In this document: positions 34,598 to 43,583 of the stretch, piece by piece
Position numbering within the stretch: the stretch's first letter is position 1
Layout of the letters: each line of letters begins with the position of its first letter
Source of the DNA: Leptothoe kymatousa TAU-MAC 1615
GTDB lineage: Bacteria > Cyanobacteriota > Cyanobacteriia > Phormidesmidales > Phormidesmidaceae
Assembly (NCBI RefSeq): GCF_018739865.1
Contig: NZ_JADOER010000011.1
Span: 62,001-126,000, forward strand
DNA length: 64,000 nt
Direction of reading: 5' to 3'
The notes under the pieces: generated by a model
What the model was told of the DNA's origin: nothing
The model's database searches: none
What the model saw: the letters and a program-made list of their open reading frames with translations, nothing else
Made by a program: the position numbers and the translations under genes

Positions 34598-35335
34598 TTA
34601 AGCCCTTAATGGTTTGAGGGCGACAAATGCGGTGTGTGCGTTGGGTAACCGATAGGCGCCATAGCTGCGCGTAGTCCTGACCTGAAAGCCCGCACGCCTG
34701 AGCTTTTGGGTCACAGCTGCCGAATGGTAGAGACGCAAGTGATGAACTTCATCATCACGACGATAGGTCTCGCCGATTCTGCGCAGGGTAACAATGTGGC
34801 GGGTGAGGGTGGCAGCTTTTAGATTTTCTTCTTTTTTGACTAACACAAGCCAATCGTTACCTTCGGAAAAATGTTGTTCCTCACCTTTCTGGACTTGCCC
34901 AGGTTCTGCTAGATCAAAGATAAACATGCCCCCGGGCTTTAGGGCCTGGTATACCCGTTTAAATAGCTGTTGTAGGCGATCTTCCTGGTGATCTGGATCA
35001 AACAGATAGTTCACACATTCACCGAGGGATGTCACCACCTCACAGGGTGGAAGCTCCACATTAAACAAAGACGCTACGTAAAACTTAGCCTGGGGTACCC
35101 TGGCCCTGGCCAAATTCACCATGGCATCGGAAATATCAATCCCCAGCACTTGATGCCCATCCCTGGAAAGGGTTTGGGCGGTGATGCCACTGCCGCAGCC
35201 TAAATCAACAACAAGACCATTAGCAATATTGTTCTTAGCTAACAACTGAACAATCTCAGCGGACGCTTGGCGGGCGTGCTCACCATAGCCCAGGTCATGA
35301 ATATGGGCCAGGTCCTGTTTATAGAATTTTTGCAA
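34598..35335 (-). CDS. Class I SAM-dependent methyltransferase
   Basis: A 245-aa enzyme. Motif I is VVDLGCGSGITAQTL (about 41-55), motif II contains VLGIDISDAMVNLAR, and motif IV/post-I contains EVVTSLGECVNYL. It belongs to the Methyltransf_25-like group; the substrate is unknown. The start codon is TTG and lies 20 bases after the stop of the SRPBCC gene, so the two are probably co-transcribed. Confidence 0.88.
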   Translation of the reverse strand: MQKFYKQDLAHIHDLGYGEHARQASAEIVQLLAKNNIANGLVVDLGCGSGITAQTLSRDGHQVLGIDISDAMVNLARARVPQAKFYVASLFNVELPPCEVVTSLGECVNYLFDPDHQEDRLQQLFKRVYQALKPGGMFIFDLAEPGQVQKGEEQHFSEGNDWLVLVKKEENLKAATLTRHIVTLRRIGETYRRDDEVHHLRLYHSAAVTQKLRRAGFQVRTTRSYGAYRLPNAHTAFVALKPLRA

Positions 35336-35354
35336 GGTTTGCTACTCCCAGGCA

Positions 35355-36251
35355 TTACCATCTGTCGTCACGATAGTCCCGGTCATCCCGATAGCGCCGG
35401 TCATCGCGATCGGGATAATTCCGATCCTGGCGCCCATCCCCATAGCCTTGGTCCGAATAGCCCTCTTGCCCACGATAGCCTTGGTCCGAATAGCCCTGGT
35501 CACGATAGCGCCGGTCATCGCCGCCCTGATCTTGATAGCCACCGCCCTGGTCTGGGTAACCCCGGTCCTGGTAGCCTGGCTGCTCCGGATAGCGACGGTC
35601 CCCATAGTCTTCATTGCCATAACCACGCCCATAGCCCTGGTCTGGGTAGCCCTGCTGCCGATAGCGACGGTCTGGATTATTTCCCTGGTCTGGATACGCA
35701 CCACCACGGTCTTGATAACCGCCGCCATAGCCGCGATCGTCATAGGCTTGGCCACCATAGGGATCGCGATATGCATTGCGACTATAGGGGTTGCCGTAGG
35801 GGTCCCGCTGCGGCCTACCGCCACTTTCCACATAGCGCTTCAGTTGATACGCCATGCGCCGCACCCCCTCCCGTTCATCGTCACGAATAAAGGGCAAAAA
35901 CACCCCGGACAGGGGCCCCATAAAAATATCCCGATGCAAATAACGCGTACGGCCCGGAGCAATTTCCTGCATTTCAAAGGAATGCTCTGTCTTGAGGCCG
36001 GGAATTTTCGATACCCAGCGTAGACAGCTACCGGGACGCAAGGTGGTCACCACCGGCTGAAACTCTGTGTCCACATCGCCCTCAATGCGCTGCATCGCCA
36101 AAAATACCTCGCGCCCCAGCATAAAGTTAGAACGCGGGTCGCAGTCGTATAGAAACGTATTCCAATAACGCCAGTCTTCTTTGCGCACCAAAGCATCCCA
36201 AACTTGAGCAGCGGTGGCGTTGATTTCGATTTCAGCGTAGAGACTTGGCAT
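35355..36251 (-). CDS. SRPBCC-domain protein with Tyr/Gly/Asp/Arg-rich tail
   Basis: A 298-aa protein. Residues 1-145 are an SRPBCC (START-like/polyketide-cyclase-like) lipid- or ligand-binding domain, shown by INATAAQVWDALVRKEDW and GSCLRWVSKIPG. Residues about 155-298 form a low-complexity tail built from repeated DQGY, DRGY and DRRYRDQ words, dominated by Tyr, Gly, Asp, Gln and Arg, with no hydrophobic residues. Such tails are disordered and can drive phase separation or RNA binding. The DNA of the tail is itself repetitive. It sits upstream of a methyltransferase gene. Confidence 0.85.
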   Translation of the reverse strand: MPSLYAEIEINATAAQVWDALVRKEDWRYWNTFLYDCDPRSNFMLGREVFLAMQRIEGDVDTEFQPVVTTLRPGSCLRWVSKIPGLKTEHSFEMQEIAPGRTRYLHRDIFMGPLSGVFLPFIRDDEREGVRRMAYQLKRYVESGGRPQRDPYGNPYSRNAYRDPYGGQAYDDRGYGGGYQDRGGAYPDQGNNPDRRYRQQGYPDQGYGRGYGNEDYGDRRYPEQPGYQDRGYPDQGGGYQDQGGDDRRYRDQGYSDQGYRGQEGYSDQGYGDGRQDRNYPDRDDRRYRDDRDYRDDRW

Positions 36252-36455
36252 GGTGTCAGGGAAGTGGAATTAAGGAATGGGCAATCGGGACAGACTATGA
36301 CAGTAGGAAAATTGTATGCAATATCCCTAGCTGAAGAAACAGGATTATCTTTTAAACGCTTTTTATATCCATAGGTTCCAGGGTCGCAGGATAGCACCAC
36401 CAGGGCTTAACATTTTTTTACTACATTTCCATATCCCACATCGAGGTTTTTGAGC

Positions 36456-37853
36456 ATGGTCAGTCTGACACCCAATCCTAGCTATAGTTTAACCATCCGT
36501 ATGCACGTACCAAACCAGGCTGGCATGCTGGCTAAGGTAACCCAGGCCATTGCCGAAGCAGGGGGCAACTTGGGAGATATCGATGTGATCGACCGCTGCC
36601 GAGCCAATGTTACTCGGGATGTCAGTGTAGATGCCGCCAGTGCTGAACATGCTGAAGAAATCATGAATGCGATCTACGCCTTAGATAATATCGAGGTTGT
36701 CAAGGTCCATGACCGCACCTTCAAACTCCACGAAGGGGGCAAAATCCACATGGTGTGCAAAGCCCCGGTCCGTAGCCAGGAGGATCTGGCGATGGCCTAC
36801 ACCCCCGGCGTCGGTCGCGTATGTTCTGAAATTGCCCAACATCCAGAACGGGTTTACGACCTGACGATTAAATCCAACACTGTGGCCATTATTACCGATG
36901 GTAGCGCGGTACTCGGTCTAGGCAATCTGGGCCCAGCGGGAGCTTTGCCAGTGATGGAAGGTAAAGCCATGCTGTTTAAGGAATTTGCGGGTCTAGATGG
37001 TTTCCCCATTTGCTTGGATACCCAAGATACGGATGAAATTGTAGAAACGATTAAGCGCATTGCACCGGTCTTTGGCGGTATAAATCTTGAGGATATTAGT
37101 GCCCCCCGCTGCTTTGAAATTGAGGCTCGCCTGCAAAAGGAATTAGACATTCCTATTTTCCATGACGATCAGCATGGCACCGCCATCGTGAGTCTGGCAG
37201 CCCTGGTCAATGCGCTTAAGGTGGTGGGCAAAGAACCTCAAATGGGTGAAATCAAGCTGGTGATTAACGGTGCAGGCGCCGCTGGGCTAGCCATGGCGCG
37301 CCTATTCAAAAAAGCTGGCGTCAATCATATTACGGTATGTGATTCGAAGGGCATTATTAGCCGCGATCGCAGCGACCTGAACGACCGGAAGCAAGAATTT
37401 GTAGTGGACCAAAGCGGCACCCTGGCAGACGCCATGGTGGGTGCCGACGTCTTTATGGGGGTGAGCGCCCCCGGCGTCGTCACCGTGGATATGGTCAAAT
37501 CCATGGCCCCGGATCCCATTGTGTTTGCCATGGCCAACCCCATACCCGAAATTCAGCCAGAGCTCCTAGACGGCATTGTGGCGGTCATGGCCACAGGCCG
37601 TAGTGATTATGCCAATCAGATTAATAATGTGCTGGCCTTCCCCGGTCTGCTGCGCGGTGCCATTGATTGCCGGGCTGAGGCAATTACCACCACCATGTTC
37701 TTACATGCGGCCCATGCGATCGCGACGCTGATTCCCGATAGCGAGCTCCGGCCCGACCACATTGTGCCCTCCGTATTCGACCAACGCGTTGCCAATGCCG
37801 TTGCCGCCGCCGTCAAGCAAGCGGCCCGGGATGCTGGAGTAGCCAGAAATTAA
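36456..37853 (+). CDS. NAD(P)-dependent malic enzyme with N-terminal ACT domain
   Basis: A 465-aa enzyme converting malate to pyruvate and CO2. Residues 1-85 form an ACT domain (YSLTIRMHVPNQAGMLAKV) that could bind an amino acid and regulate activity. The malic-enzyme part shows YTPGVGRVC, the metal-binding IFHDDQHGTAIV, and a nucleotide-binding INGAGAAGLAM. The gene opens with ATG at 36456, with GAGG nine bases upstream; an in-frame TTG two codons earlier is not preferred. A 32-bp palindrome follows the stop. Confidence 0.93.
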   Translation: MVSLTPNPSYSLTIRMHVPNQAGMLAKVTQAIAEAGGNLGDIDVIDRCRANVTRDVSVDAASAEHAEEIMNAIYALDNIEVVKVHDRTFKLHEGGKIHMVCKAPVRSQEDLAMAYTPGVGRVCSEIAQHPERVYDLTIKSNTVAIITDGSAVLGLGNLGPAGALPVMEGKAMLFKEFAGLDGFPICLDTQDTDEIVETIKRIAPVFGGINLEDISAPRCFEIEARLQKELDIPIFHDDQHGTAIVSLAALVNALKVVGKEPQMGEIKLVINGAGAAGLAMARLFKKAGVNHITVCDSKGIISRDRSDLNDRKQEFVVDQSGTLADAMVGADVFMGVSAPGVVTVDMVKSMAPDPIVFAMANPIPEIQPELLDGIVAVMATGRSDYANQINNVLAFPGLLRGAIDCRAEAITTTMFLHAAHAIATLIPDSELRPDHIVPSVFDQRVANAVAAAVKQAARDAGVARN

Positions 37854-37915
37854 CGCCCCAAGCACAGCAACTGCCGGCCAACGTGCACCAGCCCCCATAA
37901 ACAGGCTCCATGGGT

Positions 37916-37947
37916 GGCATCTGAGGCCACCGGTGGCCTCAGATGCC
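37916..37947 (+). terminator. 32-bp perfect palindrome after malic enzyme
   Basis: Arms GGCATCTGAGGCCACC and GGTGGCCTCAGATGCC are perfectly complementary without a loop. It is placed 62 bases after the stop and likely ends the malic-enzyme transcript. Confidence 0.6.
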
Positions 37948-37958
37948 CCATAAAAAAA

Positions 37959-38007
37959 CACTATTGTTGTGGATCGAGACAAACGCTCCTGATCCACAAC
38001 AATAGTG
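37959..38007 (-). terminator. Hairpin terminator for the minus-strand PEP-CTERM fragment
   Basis: Arms CACTATTGTTGTGGATC and its complement (17 bp) enclose a 15-base loop. Read on the minus strand the hairpin is followed by TTTTTTT, so it stops transcripts coming from 38455. Confidence 0.85.
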
Positions 38008-38140
38008 CAAACGACCTAAAGTCACCGCTATTCAGCAGTAGAAATCACATAGCCCACCTAGAGAAGAGTCAACTTACGCTTAAAATATCAACGCTTCACT
38101 GCCTGCATCTCTTCCCTAGGCTGTTCTTGCTCACCAACTA

Positions 38141-38506
38141 TCAAGCTTGCTTACGCTTGAAGCTAAAGCCAACGCCACACAGCCCCACCAGCGCTAGACC
38201 CAACATAGATGTGGGTTCAGGGGTTGCAACCGAGTCGTCATTAACCTGCTCAAAAGAGCCCACGGTTAAATTATCAAAACCAAAACCATCATTGCCGCCT
38301 GTGGCGAGGAAACGAACACTGGTGAACAATTCGGCTTCGTTTTCCGCAATAATCCCTTGGTAGAGAACAGAGCCACTTTGTCCACGGGTTGTATCGTGGG
38401 GAAAGTCAATCAGTTGAGTCCCGCCATTAGCTAAACCAAGTTCGATTTTAACCACAGCACCGACTTTTTGTTTATCTTGCAGACGTGAATTTAAACCTTG
38501 TGAGGT
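38141..38506 (-). pseudogene. 5'-truncated PEP-CTERM protein gene
   Basis: The frame opens after a TAA at 38507-38509 without a good start codon and runs into coding-quality sequence (NSRLQDKQKVGAVVKIELGL), with a GTG at 38455 as the first possible start. The C-terminus has the exosortase signal: TPEPTSMLGLALVGLC and a basic KRKQA end. There is no signal peptide, so the N-terminal export part is missing. It was probably an extracellular or surface protein, now a relic. A full PEP-CTERM gene lies 0.9 kb away. Confidence 0.7.
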
Positions 38507-38509
38507 TTA

Positions 38510-38838
38510 TCACGTGGAATCACAGACAACGGGGTTGCGGCAGCACAGCGTTCTCCATTAGCCAGCCACGCCCCTCAGCCAAATGTCCCAGGTTTAATCA
38601 CGGTTCCCCACAATTCTTGACCTGGCAGTGTGATCATTAGTTGCCAGACCAATCGGCCCTATGGTTGTGATGCTCAATCATCACAACCATAGGGCCCCGC
38701 ATCATGGATTTACTTCCACGCACTTCGCCTCTATACGTCGAGATTCCCACTGCTGAGTTTCCTTGGGCCGCTCTCATGGCATCTTCATGCTTGCATTGAA
38801 GACACTAGAGCCATGCACACACACAAAGGAAATCCATT
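38510..38838. other. Region between PEP-CTERM relic and YiaA gene
   Basis: No coding frame is visible. The main structure is the long hairpin at 38655-38696. The sequence just before 38839 (CACAAAGGAAATCC) contains AAAGGA, the ribosome-binding site of the YiaA/YiaB gene. Confidence 0.5.
38655..38696. terminator. Hairpin with 18-bp perfect stem
   Basis: GGCCCTATGGTTGTGATG pairs with its complement across a CTCAAT loop. There is no T-tract on either side, so a terminator role is only probable. Confidence 0.5.
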
Positions 38839-39135
38839 ATGACCACAGCAACAAAAAAGTTTAACGCCCCCTCAAGCCACACCACGGCATGGATTGCCCA
38901 AACCTGGCTATCGTTTGTTGTGTCAATTTCTGCCACCGCCATTGGCATTGTCTATTTACCCGCCGATGTCTGGCTGAAAGGATATCTTGGCATGGGTTTA
39001 CTCTTCTCAGTAGGTTCAACAGTCAGTTTATCTAAAACCATTCGCGACCAAGAAGAAGCCAAGCGCATGCTCAGCCGCATCGATGAGGCCAAATTAGAGC
39101 GGCTGCTAGCGGAGTACGATCCGTTTAAGCAATAA
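38839..39135 (+). CDS. YiaA/YiaB-family inner-membrane protein
   Basis: A 98-aa protein with two transmembrane helices: WLSFVVSISATAIGIVYLP and GYLGMGLLFSVGSTVSL. The polar C-tail (SKTIRDQEEAKRMLSRID) matches the YiaA/YiaB family. The cellular role is unknown. AAAGGA lies seven bases before the ATG. It is followed by a terminator hairpin near 39246. Confidence 0.88.
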   Translation: MTTATKKFNAPSSHTTAWIAQTWLSFVVSISATAIGIVYLPADVWLKGYLGMGLLFSVGSTVSLSKTIRDQEEAKRMLSRIDEAKLERLLAEYDPFKQ

Positions 39136-39245
39136 GGAGGTGTTAAGAAACAACTTCTTGGTTAGCCTTGAAAGGCTTGTTAAGCCACGGTTTCAAGCAA
39201 CAAGGCCATGATTTTATTTTTTAACAAGCCCTAATCCCACAATAA

Positions 39246-39277
39246 AAAGCCCTGAGTCTTTAATAACCCAGGGCTTT
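39246..39277. terminator. Hairpin between convergent genes
   Basis: AAAGCCCTG (39246-39254) and CAGGGCTTT (39269-39277) form a 9-bp stem. Flanking A- and T-rich bases allow it to work in both directions for the YiaA gene and the PEP-CTERM gene. Confidence 0.65.
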
Positions 39278-39359
39278 ATAAAAAGGTAGTAGTCTAGGAA
39301 ATAAATGTCGCAAGCTTTAACACATTCGCCAAATCTCTCTTGGCAAACGCAAGCCAGAT

Positions 39360-40085
39360 TTAAGCCGCTTGCTTCTTACGCAATGCACCACCTGCAGCAA
39401 CACCACCCACTGCTAGCAGAGCCAAGATAGAAGCAGGCTCGGGCACATCCTGAGATTCAGCACCAGGAGTAACCTCTGAAGCTAGACCAAACTGGGCAGC
39501 ATCTAGGAAGTTACCAACAGAGTTGTTACCAGAACCAGTGGATACAGCGGAATATGCAAACCGCATGTTGTTACCCAGAGTTGTGATTGCGGCTTCATTC
39601 TCGCTAGTGTTTAGCTCCCACTGAGCTGTAGTTGCGGAATAGTCCTTGGTAAAGAGGACAGTATCATCAGCGGTACCGAAGACATTATCCAAACCTAGGT
39701 CAGTAATCTCGAGATTCATCACATCTGTGCCACTACGCGCACGGTGCATAAAGGAGAATCCCATTTTCTGACCGGCCTCGATGTTGGACACTTCCTGGAA
39801 CAACGTGTCAGCCTTGTGGGCATTTAATTCAGCAAAGTAGTTACCTTCACCAGCAGCCACACCATGAAAACCATCACCCCAGATTTCAATGACATTGTTA
39901 TCGGTAGTCTGCCAACCAGAAACGTCGGCCTTATTAACAAACCTGAATTGATTCAGCCCTGGAAAAGCTCCGGTGGCATCTTCAAAGTTATAGTTTACTA
40001 AACCAGCAGCTTGAGCTGAGTCAGCAATACCCACACCTACAACAGCCGCACCTACAACACCAGCAACAATAGTCTTAATATTCAT
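39360..40085 (-). CDS. PEP-CTERM extracellular protein
   Basis: A 241-aa exported protein. The chosen ATG gives a proper signal peptide (MNIKTIVAGVVGAAVVGVG with AQA cleavage); a longer frame starting at 40199 would spoil it, and AAAGGG lies four bases upstream of this ATG. The mature part is a beta-rich domain (NYNFEDATG, GFSFMHRARSG). The C-terminus is a PEP-CTERM sorting signal: DVPEPASILALLAVGGVA followed by RKK. An exosortase should process it for surface or matrix display. The function is otherwise unknown. Confidence 0.88.
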   Translation of the reverse strand: MNIKTIVAGVVGAAVVGVGIADSAQAAGLVNYNFEDATGAFPGLNQFRFVNKADVSGWQTTDNNVIEIWGDGFHGVAAGEGNYFAELNAHKADTLFQEVSNIEAGQKMGFSFMHRARSGTDVMNLEITDLGLDNVFGTADDTVLFTKDYSATTAQWELNTSENEAAITTLGNNMRFAYSAVSTGSGNNSVGNFLDAAQFGLASEVTPGAESQDVPEPASILALLAVGGVAAGGALRKKQAA

Positions 40086-40513
40086 GTTTCCCTTTGCAGT
40101 CAAGATTGATTCTGAAAACCCCAGGCTGCTGAACAGCTGAGCCCGTAATGTTTCGTTGTTCCTAAGATGACAGAAGCCAACTCCCATGGCCAAAGCCACT
40201 TACTACTTTTTATACAAGCTTTAAGAGAGACGGCAATCCGTGTGGATAAGTAATTCATGCTCTCGACTGCCCAGTATTTATACTATTCAGCTCACTAATA
40301 ACAGTAGGATTGAATCAGTAAATTCACCAGACCATAAATTGAAGAAGAGAGTTATTACACCAGCAATAGGGTGATTAAATATCGTCTAGATAGGCTGATG
40401 TGCGTAGCGAAACAGAAAGAGATAACGAGAAAAACAGTAACTGCACCTGAGGACCCTCGAAAAACCGGTTGCACAGTCTCCGTAAAGTCTCGGATATCAA
40501 CACCATAGGAAAA
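40086..40513. other. Promoter region of the PEP-CTERM gene
   Basis: About 430 AT-rich bases with no credible coding frame. They separate the PEP-CTERM gene from the end of rsmB and probably contain the promoter of the former. Confidence 0.4.
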
Positions 40514-41893
40514 TCAACACCGCTGCAGCTTCACCATAAAGAAGCCATCCATATTTTGTTGATGGGGCCACACCGTTGCCCAGCCTTGTTCGGTCACAAA
40601 AGGGGCTACGGGAGAGGCTTTGGCAGGGGGTTGAATTTCCCAATCGGGATGACGGGCTAAAAAGGTTTGAATCAGTGTCTGATTTTCGTCGGGGTGAAGT
40701 GTGCAGGTGGAGTAGACCAATACGCCCCTGGGTTTAACCCAATCGATAGCGGCCTCTAAAAGCTCCTGCTGCAAGGTAACTAAACCGGCAATGGAATTTG
40801 GCGTTTGCCGCCAGCGGGCATCGGCATGGCGATGGAGGGTGCCTAGCCCCGAGCAAGGCACATCTAACAAGACGCGATCGGCAATGCCTTGAAACTTAGG
40901 CTGCTGGCGACTATCGCCCATGACGGTTTCAATCGTATTGAGCTGGAGCCGTTTGGCATTTTGACAAATTTTGTTGAGACGGGAAGATGTGCGATCGCAA
41001 CCCAACACTCGCCCCTGATCGCCCATCAACTCTGCTAAGTGGGTGGTTTTGCCGCCGGGGGCACCACAGGCATCAATAATGGTTTCCCCTGGCTGTGGAT
41101 CTACCAAATAGCTCACCAGCTGAGCACTGCTATCTTGCACCATCCACCAGCCCTCGTCGTATCCAGGCAGCTGACGAATATTGCCCGTTGCCCCCACAAT
41201 CCGCAGAGCATGGGGAATCTGTTCATGGGGCTGCACCATTAATCCATGGTCAGTTAAGGCCGCCATCACCTGATCAATGCTGGAACGCAACCGATTTACC
41301 CGTAGATCGATTTTGGGCGTTTGATTAAACCATTCGCAGAGCTTCGACACATCGTCTGCCGCGAGCAACTGCTGCCATGCCTGCACGATCCAATCGGGAT
41401 AACTATGCAAAATCCCCAGCGATTCCACGGCATCCGCCGGTAGCTGTAGCGGATCGTCGCCCGCTGCATGCAAGCGAATATATTGACGCAGCATGCCATT
41501 CACCACACCGCTGAGCTTGCCTAAGCGCTGATATTTGGCTAGCTGCACTGTGGTGTCAACGGCGGCATGTTCTGGCACCTGATCCAAGTAGCGCAGTTGA
41601 TAAAAGCCTAAATGCAAAATCCGCCGCAGTTCAGCCGGTTGCTGCTCAGCAGATCGTTTTCCCAATTGGGTAATCAGAGCGTCCAATGTGCGCTGACGTC
41701 GCACCGTGCCATAGATGAGCTCCGTGGCCAGCCGTCGATCGACAGCCGCCAAGCTAAAGTTGCGAATATTACGTTCTAAGGCCACATCGGCAAAAGCCCC
41801 TTTATCAATATCGCGCAGCACCAAAAATGCAAGCTGGCGTGCCGATAGATGCTCAGGGATGCGATTCGACTGGGACGACACGGCAGATGGCAC
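40514..41893 (-). CDS. rsmB: 16S rRNA cytosine-5 methyltransferase RsmB
   Basis: A 459-aa enzyme that methylates C967 of 16S rRNA. Residues 1-150 form the NusB-like RNA-binding domain (LAFLVLRDIDKGAFADVALER). The catalytic part has the SAM loop DACGAPGGKTTHL (near residue 265), and the two cysteines in LLDVPCSGLGTLHR (PC motif) and VYSTCTLHPDEN (TC motif) needed for m5C chemistry. It is upstream-flanked by a 54-bp palindrome. Confidence 0.95.
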   Translation of the reverse strand: MPSAVSSQSNRIPEHLSARQLAFLVLRDIDKGAFADVALERNIRNFSLAAVDRRLATELIYGTVRRQRTLDALITQLGKRSAEQQPAELRRILHLGFYQLRYLDQVPEHAAVDTTVQLAKYQRLGKLSGVVNGMLRQYIRLHAAGDDPLQLPADAVESLGILHSYPDWIVQAWQQLLAADDVSKLCEWFNQTPKIDLRVNRLRSSIDQVMAALTDHGLMVQPHEQIPHALRIVGATGNIRQLPGYDEGWWMVQDSSAQLVSYLVDPQPGETIIDACGAPGGKTTHLAELMGDQGRVLGCDRTSSRLNKICQNAKRLQLNTIETVMGDSRQQPKFQGIADRVLLDVPCSGLGTLHRHADARWRQTPNSIAGLVTLQQELLEAAIDWVKPRGVLVYSTCTLHPDENQTLIQTFLARHPDWEIQPPAKASPVAPFVTEQGWATVWPHQQNMDGFFMVKLQRC

Positions 41894-41945
41894 GGATAAA
41901 TACGGGGTAAGGGCTAACAGGGAAGGTAATTACTCTAGCAGAACG

Positions 41946-41999
41946 GTTCAAACGTGAAAGGGGGCGAACCCATGGGTTCGCCCCCTTTCACGTTTGAAC
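41946..41999 (-). terminator. 54-bp perfect palindrome
   Basis: Two 27-base arms are perfectly complementary around position 41972.5, with the centre GAACCCATGGGTTC. It starts at the very stop codon of the 61-aa gene on the minus strand and lies just upstream of rsmB. It must form an exceptionally stable hairpin. There is no T-tract. It probably separates the petN transcript from rsmB. Confidence 0.75.
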
Positions 42000-42184
42000 T
42001 ATTTTTTCTTGCTCCGGCGTTTACTTACGGGCTTTCGATTATCCAGCGCTTCTTGGGTGCGCTGTCGCTTATCGCGCCACTCAACACTGGTTAAGTAAAC
42101 AACGCCTCCGGTCACTAATACCAAAAGAAGCGCCGCCAGAGTTGCTAAAACACTATATACCTGAGCTTCTAAATCGCCTGTCAT
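41999..42184 (-). CDS. Small single-TM protein downstream of petN
   Basis: A 61-aa protein with an N-terminal acidic turn (MTGDLEAQVY), one membrane helix (LATLAALLLVLVTGGVVYLT) and a strongly basic C-tail (KPVSKRRSKKK). CAGG just before the ATG at 42184 favours this start over the in-frame GTG two codons earlier. It follows petN on the same strand by 43 bases, so it may be co-transcribed; a role with the photosynthetic membrane is a guess. Confidence 0.7.
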   Translation of the reverse strand: MTGDLEAQVYSVLATLAALLLVLVTGGVVYLTSVEWRDKRQRTQEALDNRKPVSKRRSKKK

Positions 42185-42227
42185 GGACACCTGCTATGGG
42201 TCACCTACCATATCGAAAACAAGCGGC

Positions 42228-42317
42228 CTAGAAACCGTTGCGGCCCCAAACCACCATGGAGATAGAAAAACTAAAGAAAGCGAGCAATGCAACCCAGCCC
42301 AAAGTCAAAATATCCAT
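42228..42317 (-). CDS. petN: Cytochrome b6f complex subunit VIII (PetN)
   Basis: A 29-residue peptide with the family's signature: [12 protein letters not shown] at the start, one membrane helix and the ending VVWGRNGF. PetN is a single-helix subunit needed for assembly or stability of the b6f complex in thylakoid membranes. The ATG is at 42315-42317. It is too small for most gene finders. Confidence 0.95.
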   Translation of the reverse strand: MDILTLGWVALLAFFSFSISMVVWGRNGF

Positions 42318-42426
42318 ATCGCCTAACTTGCTTATGTAAGTGAAAAGTGTCGCCTAATCGGCTCCTTTTATCATACGGTAAATCAATGCCCGATTTTTGT
42401 GCAGCGGAAAAATTGCCCCAGAGTCG

Positions 42427-42867
42427 ATGATTATCCCCATGGATCCAGAACGGATTGAATCCGTCAAAACCGGTATTGTGGCTGCGATCGCAGGCATCGC
42501 CGTGAGCCTGATCTTAGTGGTTGCCACAGGGATATTCACCCCAGGTGCCGCGCCCCATATGCCCCTCCTCATCCTGCAACGCCTGAGCATTGCCGCTGTC
42601 TGCTGTTTCCTATTCGGCGTTACCTACCGATACATCATTCGTCAGGATCCCAATCCCCATCTCAGAAGTGGGGCCGTTGGGGCCTTCGCCCTCACCCGCA
42701 GCCTCAGCCAGCTAGAAAGCTTAAATTTCGCAGAACAGACCAATATTCTGGTCCTAATGCTGCCCATTGCCGAAAGTTTTGGCCTCTTTTTAGTCGTCCG
42801 CCTGATTTTAGATTTTGGGTTACAACGGCAGTGGCTCAAACCGTTTCCAACCCAAAATGAGATCTAG
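42427..42867 (+). CDS. Conserved membrane protein of unknown function
   Basis: A protein of about 146 aa with four hydrophobic stretches, such as TGIVAAIAGIAVSLILVVA, LSIAAVCCFLFGVTYRYII and AESFGLFLVVRLILDFGL. A conserved-looking inner part RSGAVGAFALTRSLSQ lies between helices two and three. The start could be the ATG at 42427 or at 42439; a longer TTG-initiated frame is less likely. It lies 105 bases upstream of clpP on the same strand and divergent from petN. Confidence 0.7.
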   Translation: MIIPMDPERIESVKTGIVAAIAGIAVSLILVVATGIFTPGAAPHMPLLILQRLSIAAVCCFLFGVTYRYIIRQDPNPHLRSGAVGAFALTRSLSQLESLNFAEQTNILVLMLPIAESFGLFLVVRLILDFGLQRQWLKPFPTQNEI

Positions 42868-42972
42868 GATGGGACCGTTGCTACTTTAGGGATATCCGCA
42901 CTCCCCCACTACCCTAATTAAGTCTGTACAATCAGTTAAAGCAAGTAAAAGAACCCATACGCTTAGGCCCTT

Positions 42973-43578
42973 ATGATTCCTACCGTTATTGAGCAATCGG
43001 GTCGCGGTGAACGCGCCTTTGATATCTACTCCCGCCTGCTACGGGAGCGTATTGTCTTTTTAGGGCAGCAGGTGACCGCCGAATCCTCCAACCTGATTGT
43101 GGCGCAAATGCTATTTCTAGAGGCCGAGGATCCCGATAAGGATATCTTCCTCTATATCAATTCCCCCGGTGGTTCGGTATACGACGGTCTGGGCATTTTT
43201 GACACGATGAACCACATCAAGCCAGACGTATCCACCATTTGTGTGGGTTTGGCTGCCAGTATGGGTGCCTTTTTGCTAAGTGCGGGCACCAAGGGCAAAC
43301 GCATGAGCCTGCCCAATTCTCGCATTATGATTCACCAACCTTTGGGCGGCGCCCAAGGTCAGGCAACTGACATCGAAATTCAGGCGAAAGAGATTCTATA
43401 CATTAAGAAAACCCTGAACGATGCCTTGGCCGCCCACACGGACCAGCCCATTGAACGTATCACCGAAGATACGGAACGGGATTTCTTCATGTCTCCCCAT
43501 GAGGCCGTTGAATATGGATTAATCGATCAGGTCATTGACCGCCATTCCATTGGCAGCCGCCCCACACCAGTTGAGTAG
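42973..43578 (+). CDS. clpP: ATP-dependent Clp protease proteolytic subunit
   Basis: A 201-aa serine protease. Catalytic Ser96 is in [17 protein letters not shown], His121 in [14 protein letters not shown], and the Asp in the C-terminal part. It assembles as a tetradecamer that degrades proteins delivered by Clp ATPases. Cyanobacteria carry several clpP paralogues; which one this is cannot be settled here because clpX does not follow it. Confidence 0.96.
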   Translation: MIPTVIEQSGRGERAFDIYSRLLRERIVFLGQQVTAESSNLIVAQMLFLEAEDPDKDIFLYINSPGGSVYDGLGIFDTMNHIKPDVSTICVGLAASMGAFLLSAGTKGKRMSLPNSRIMIHQPLGGAQGQATDIEIQAKEILYIKKTLNDALAAHTDQPIERITEDTERDFFMSPHEAVEYGLIDQVIDRHSIGSRPTPVE

Positions 43579-43583
43579 GTGCA

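Noticed and set aside
35267..35890. Plus-strand frame rich in His, Asp, Gly and Pro
   Set aside because: It is the antisense of the repetitive DNA coding for the SRPBCC tail.
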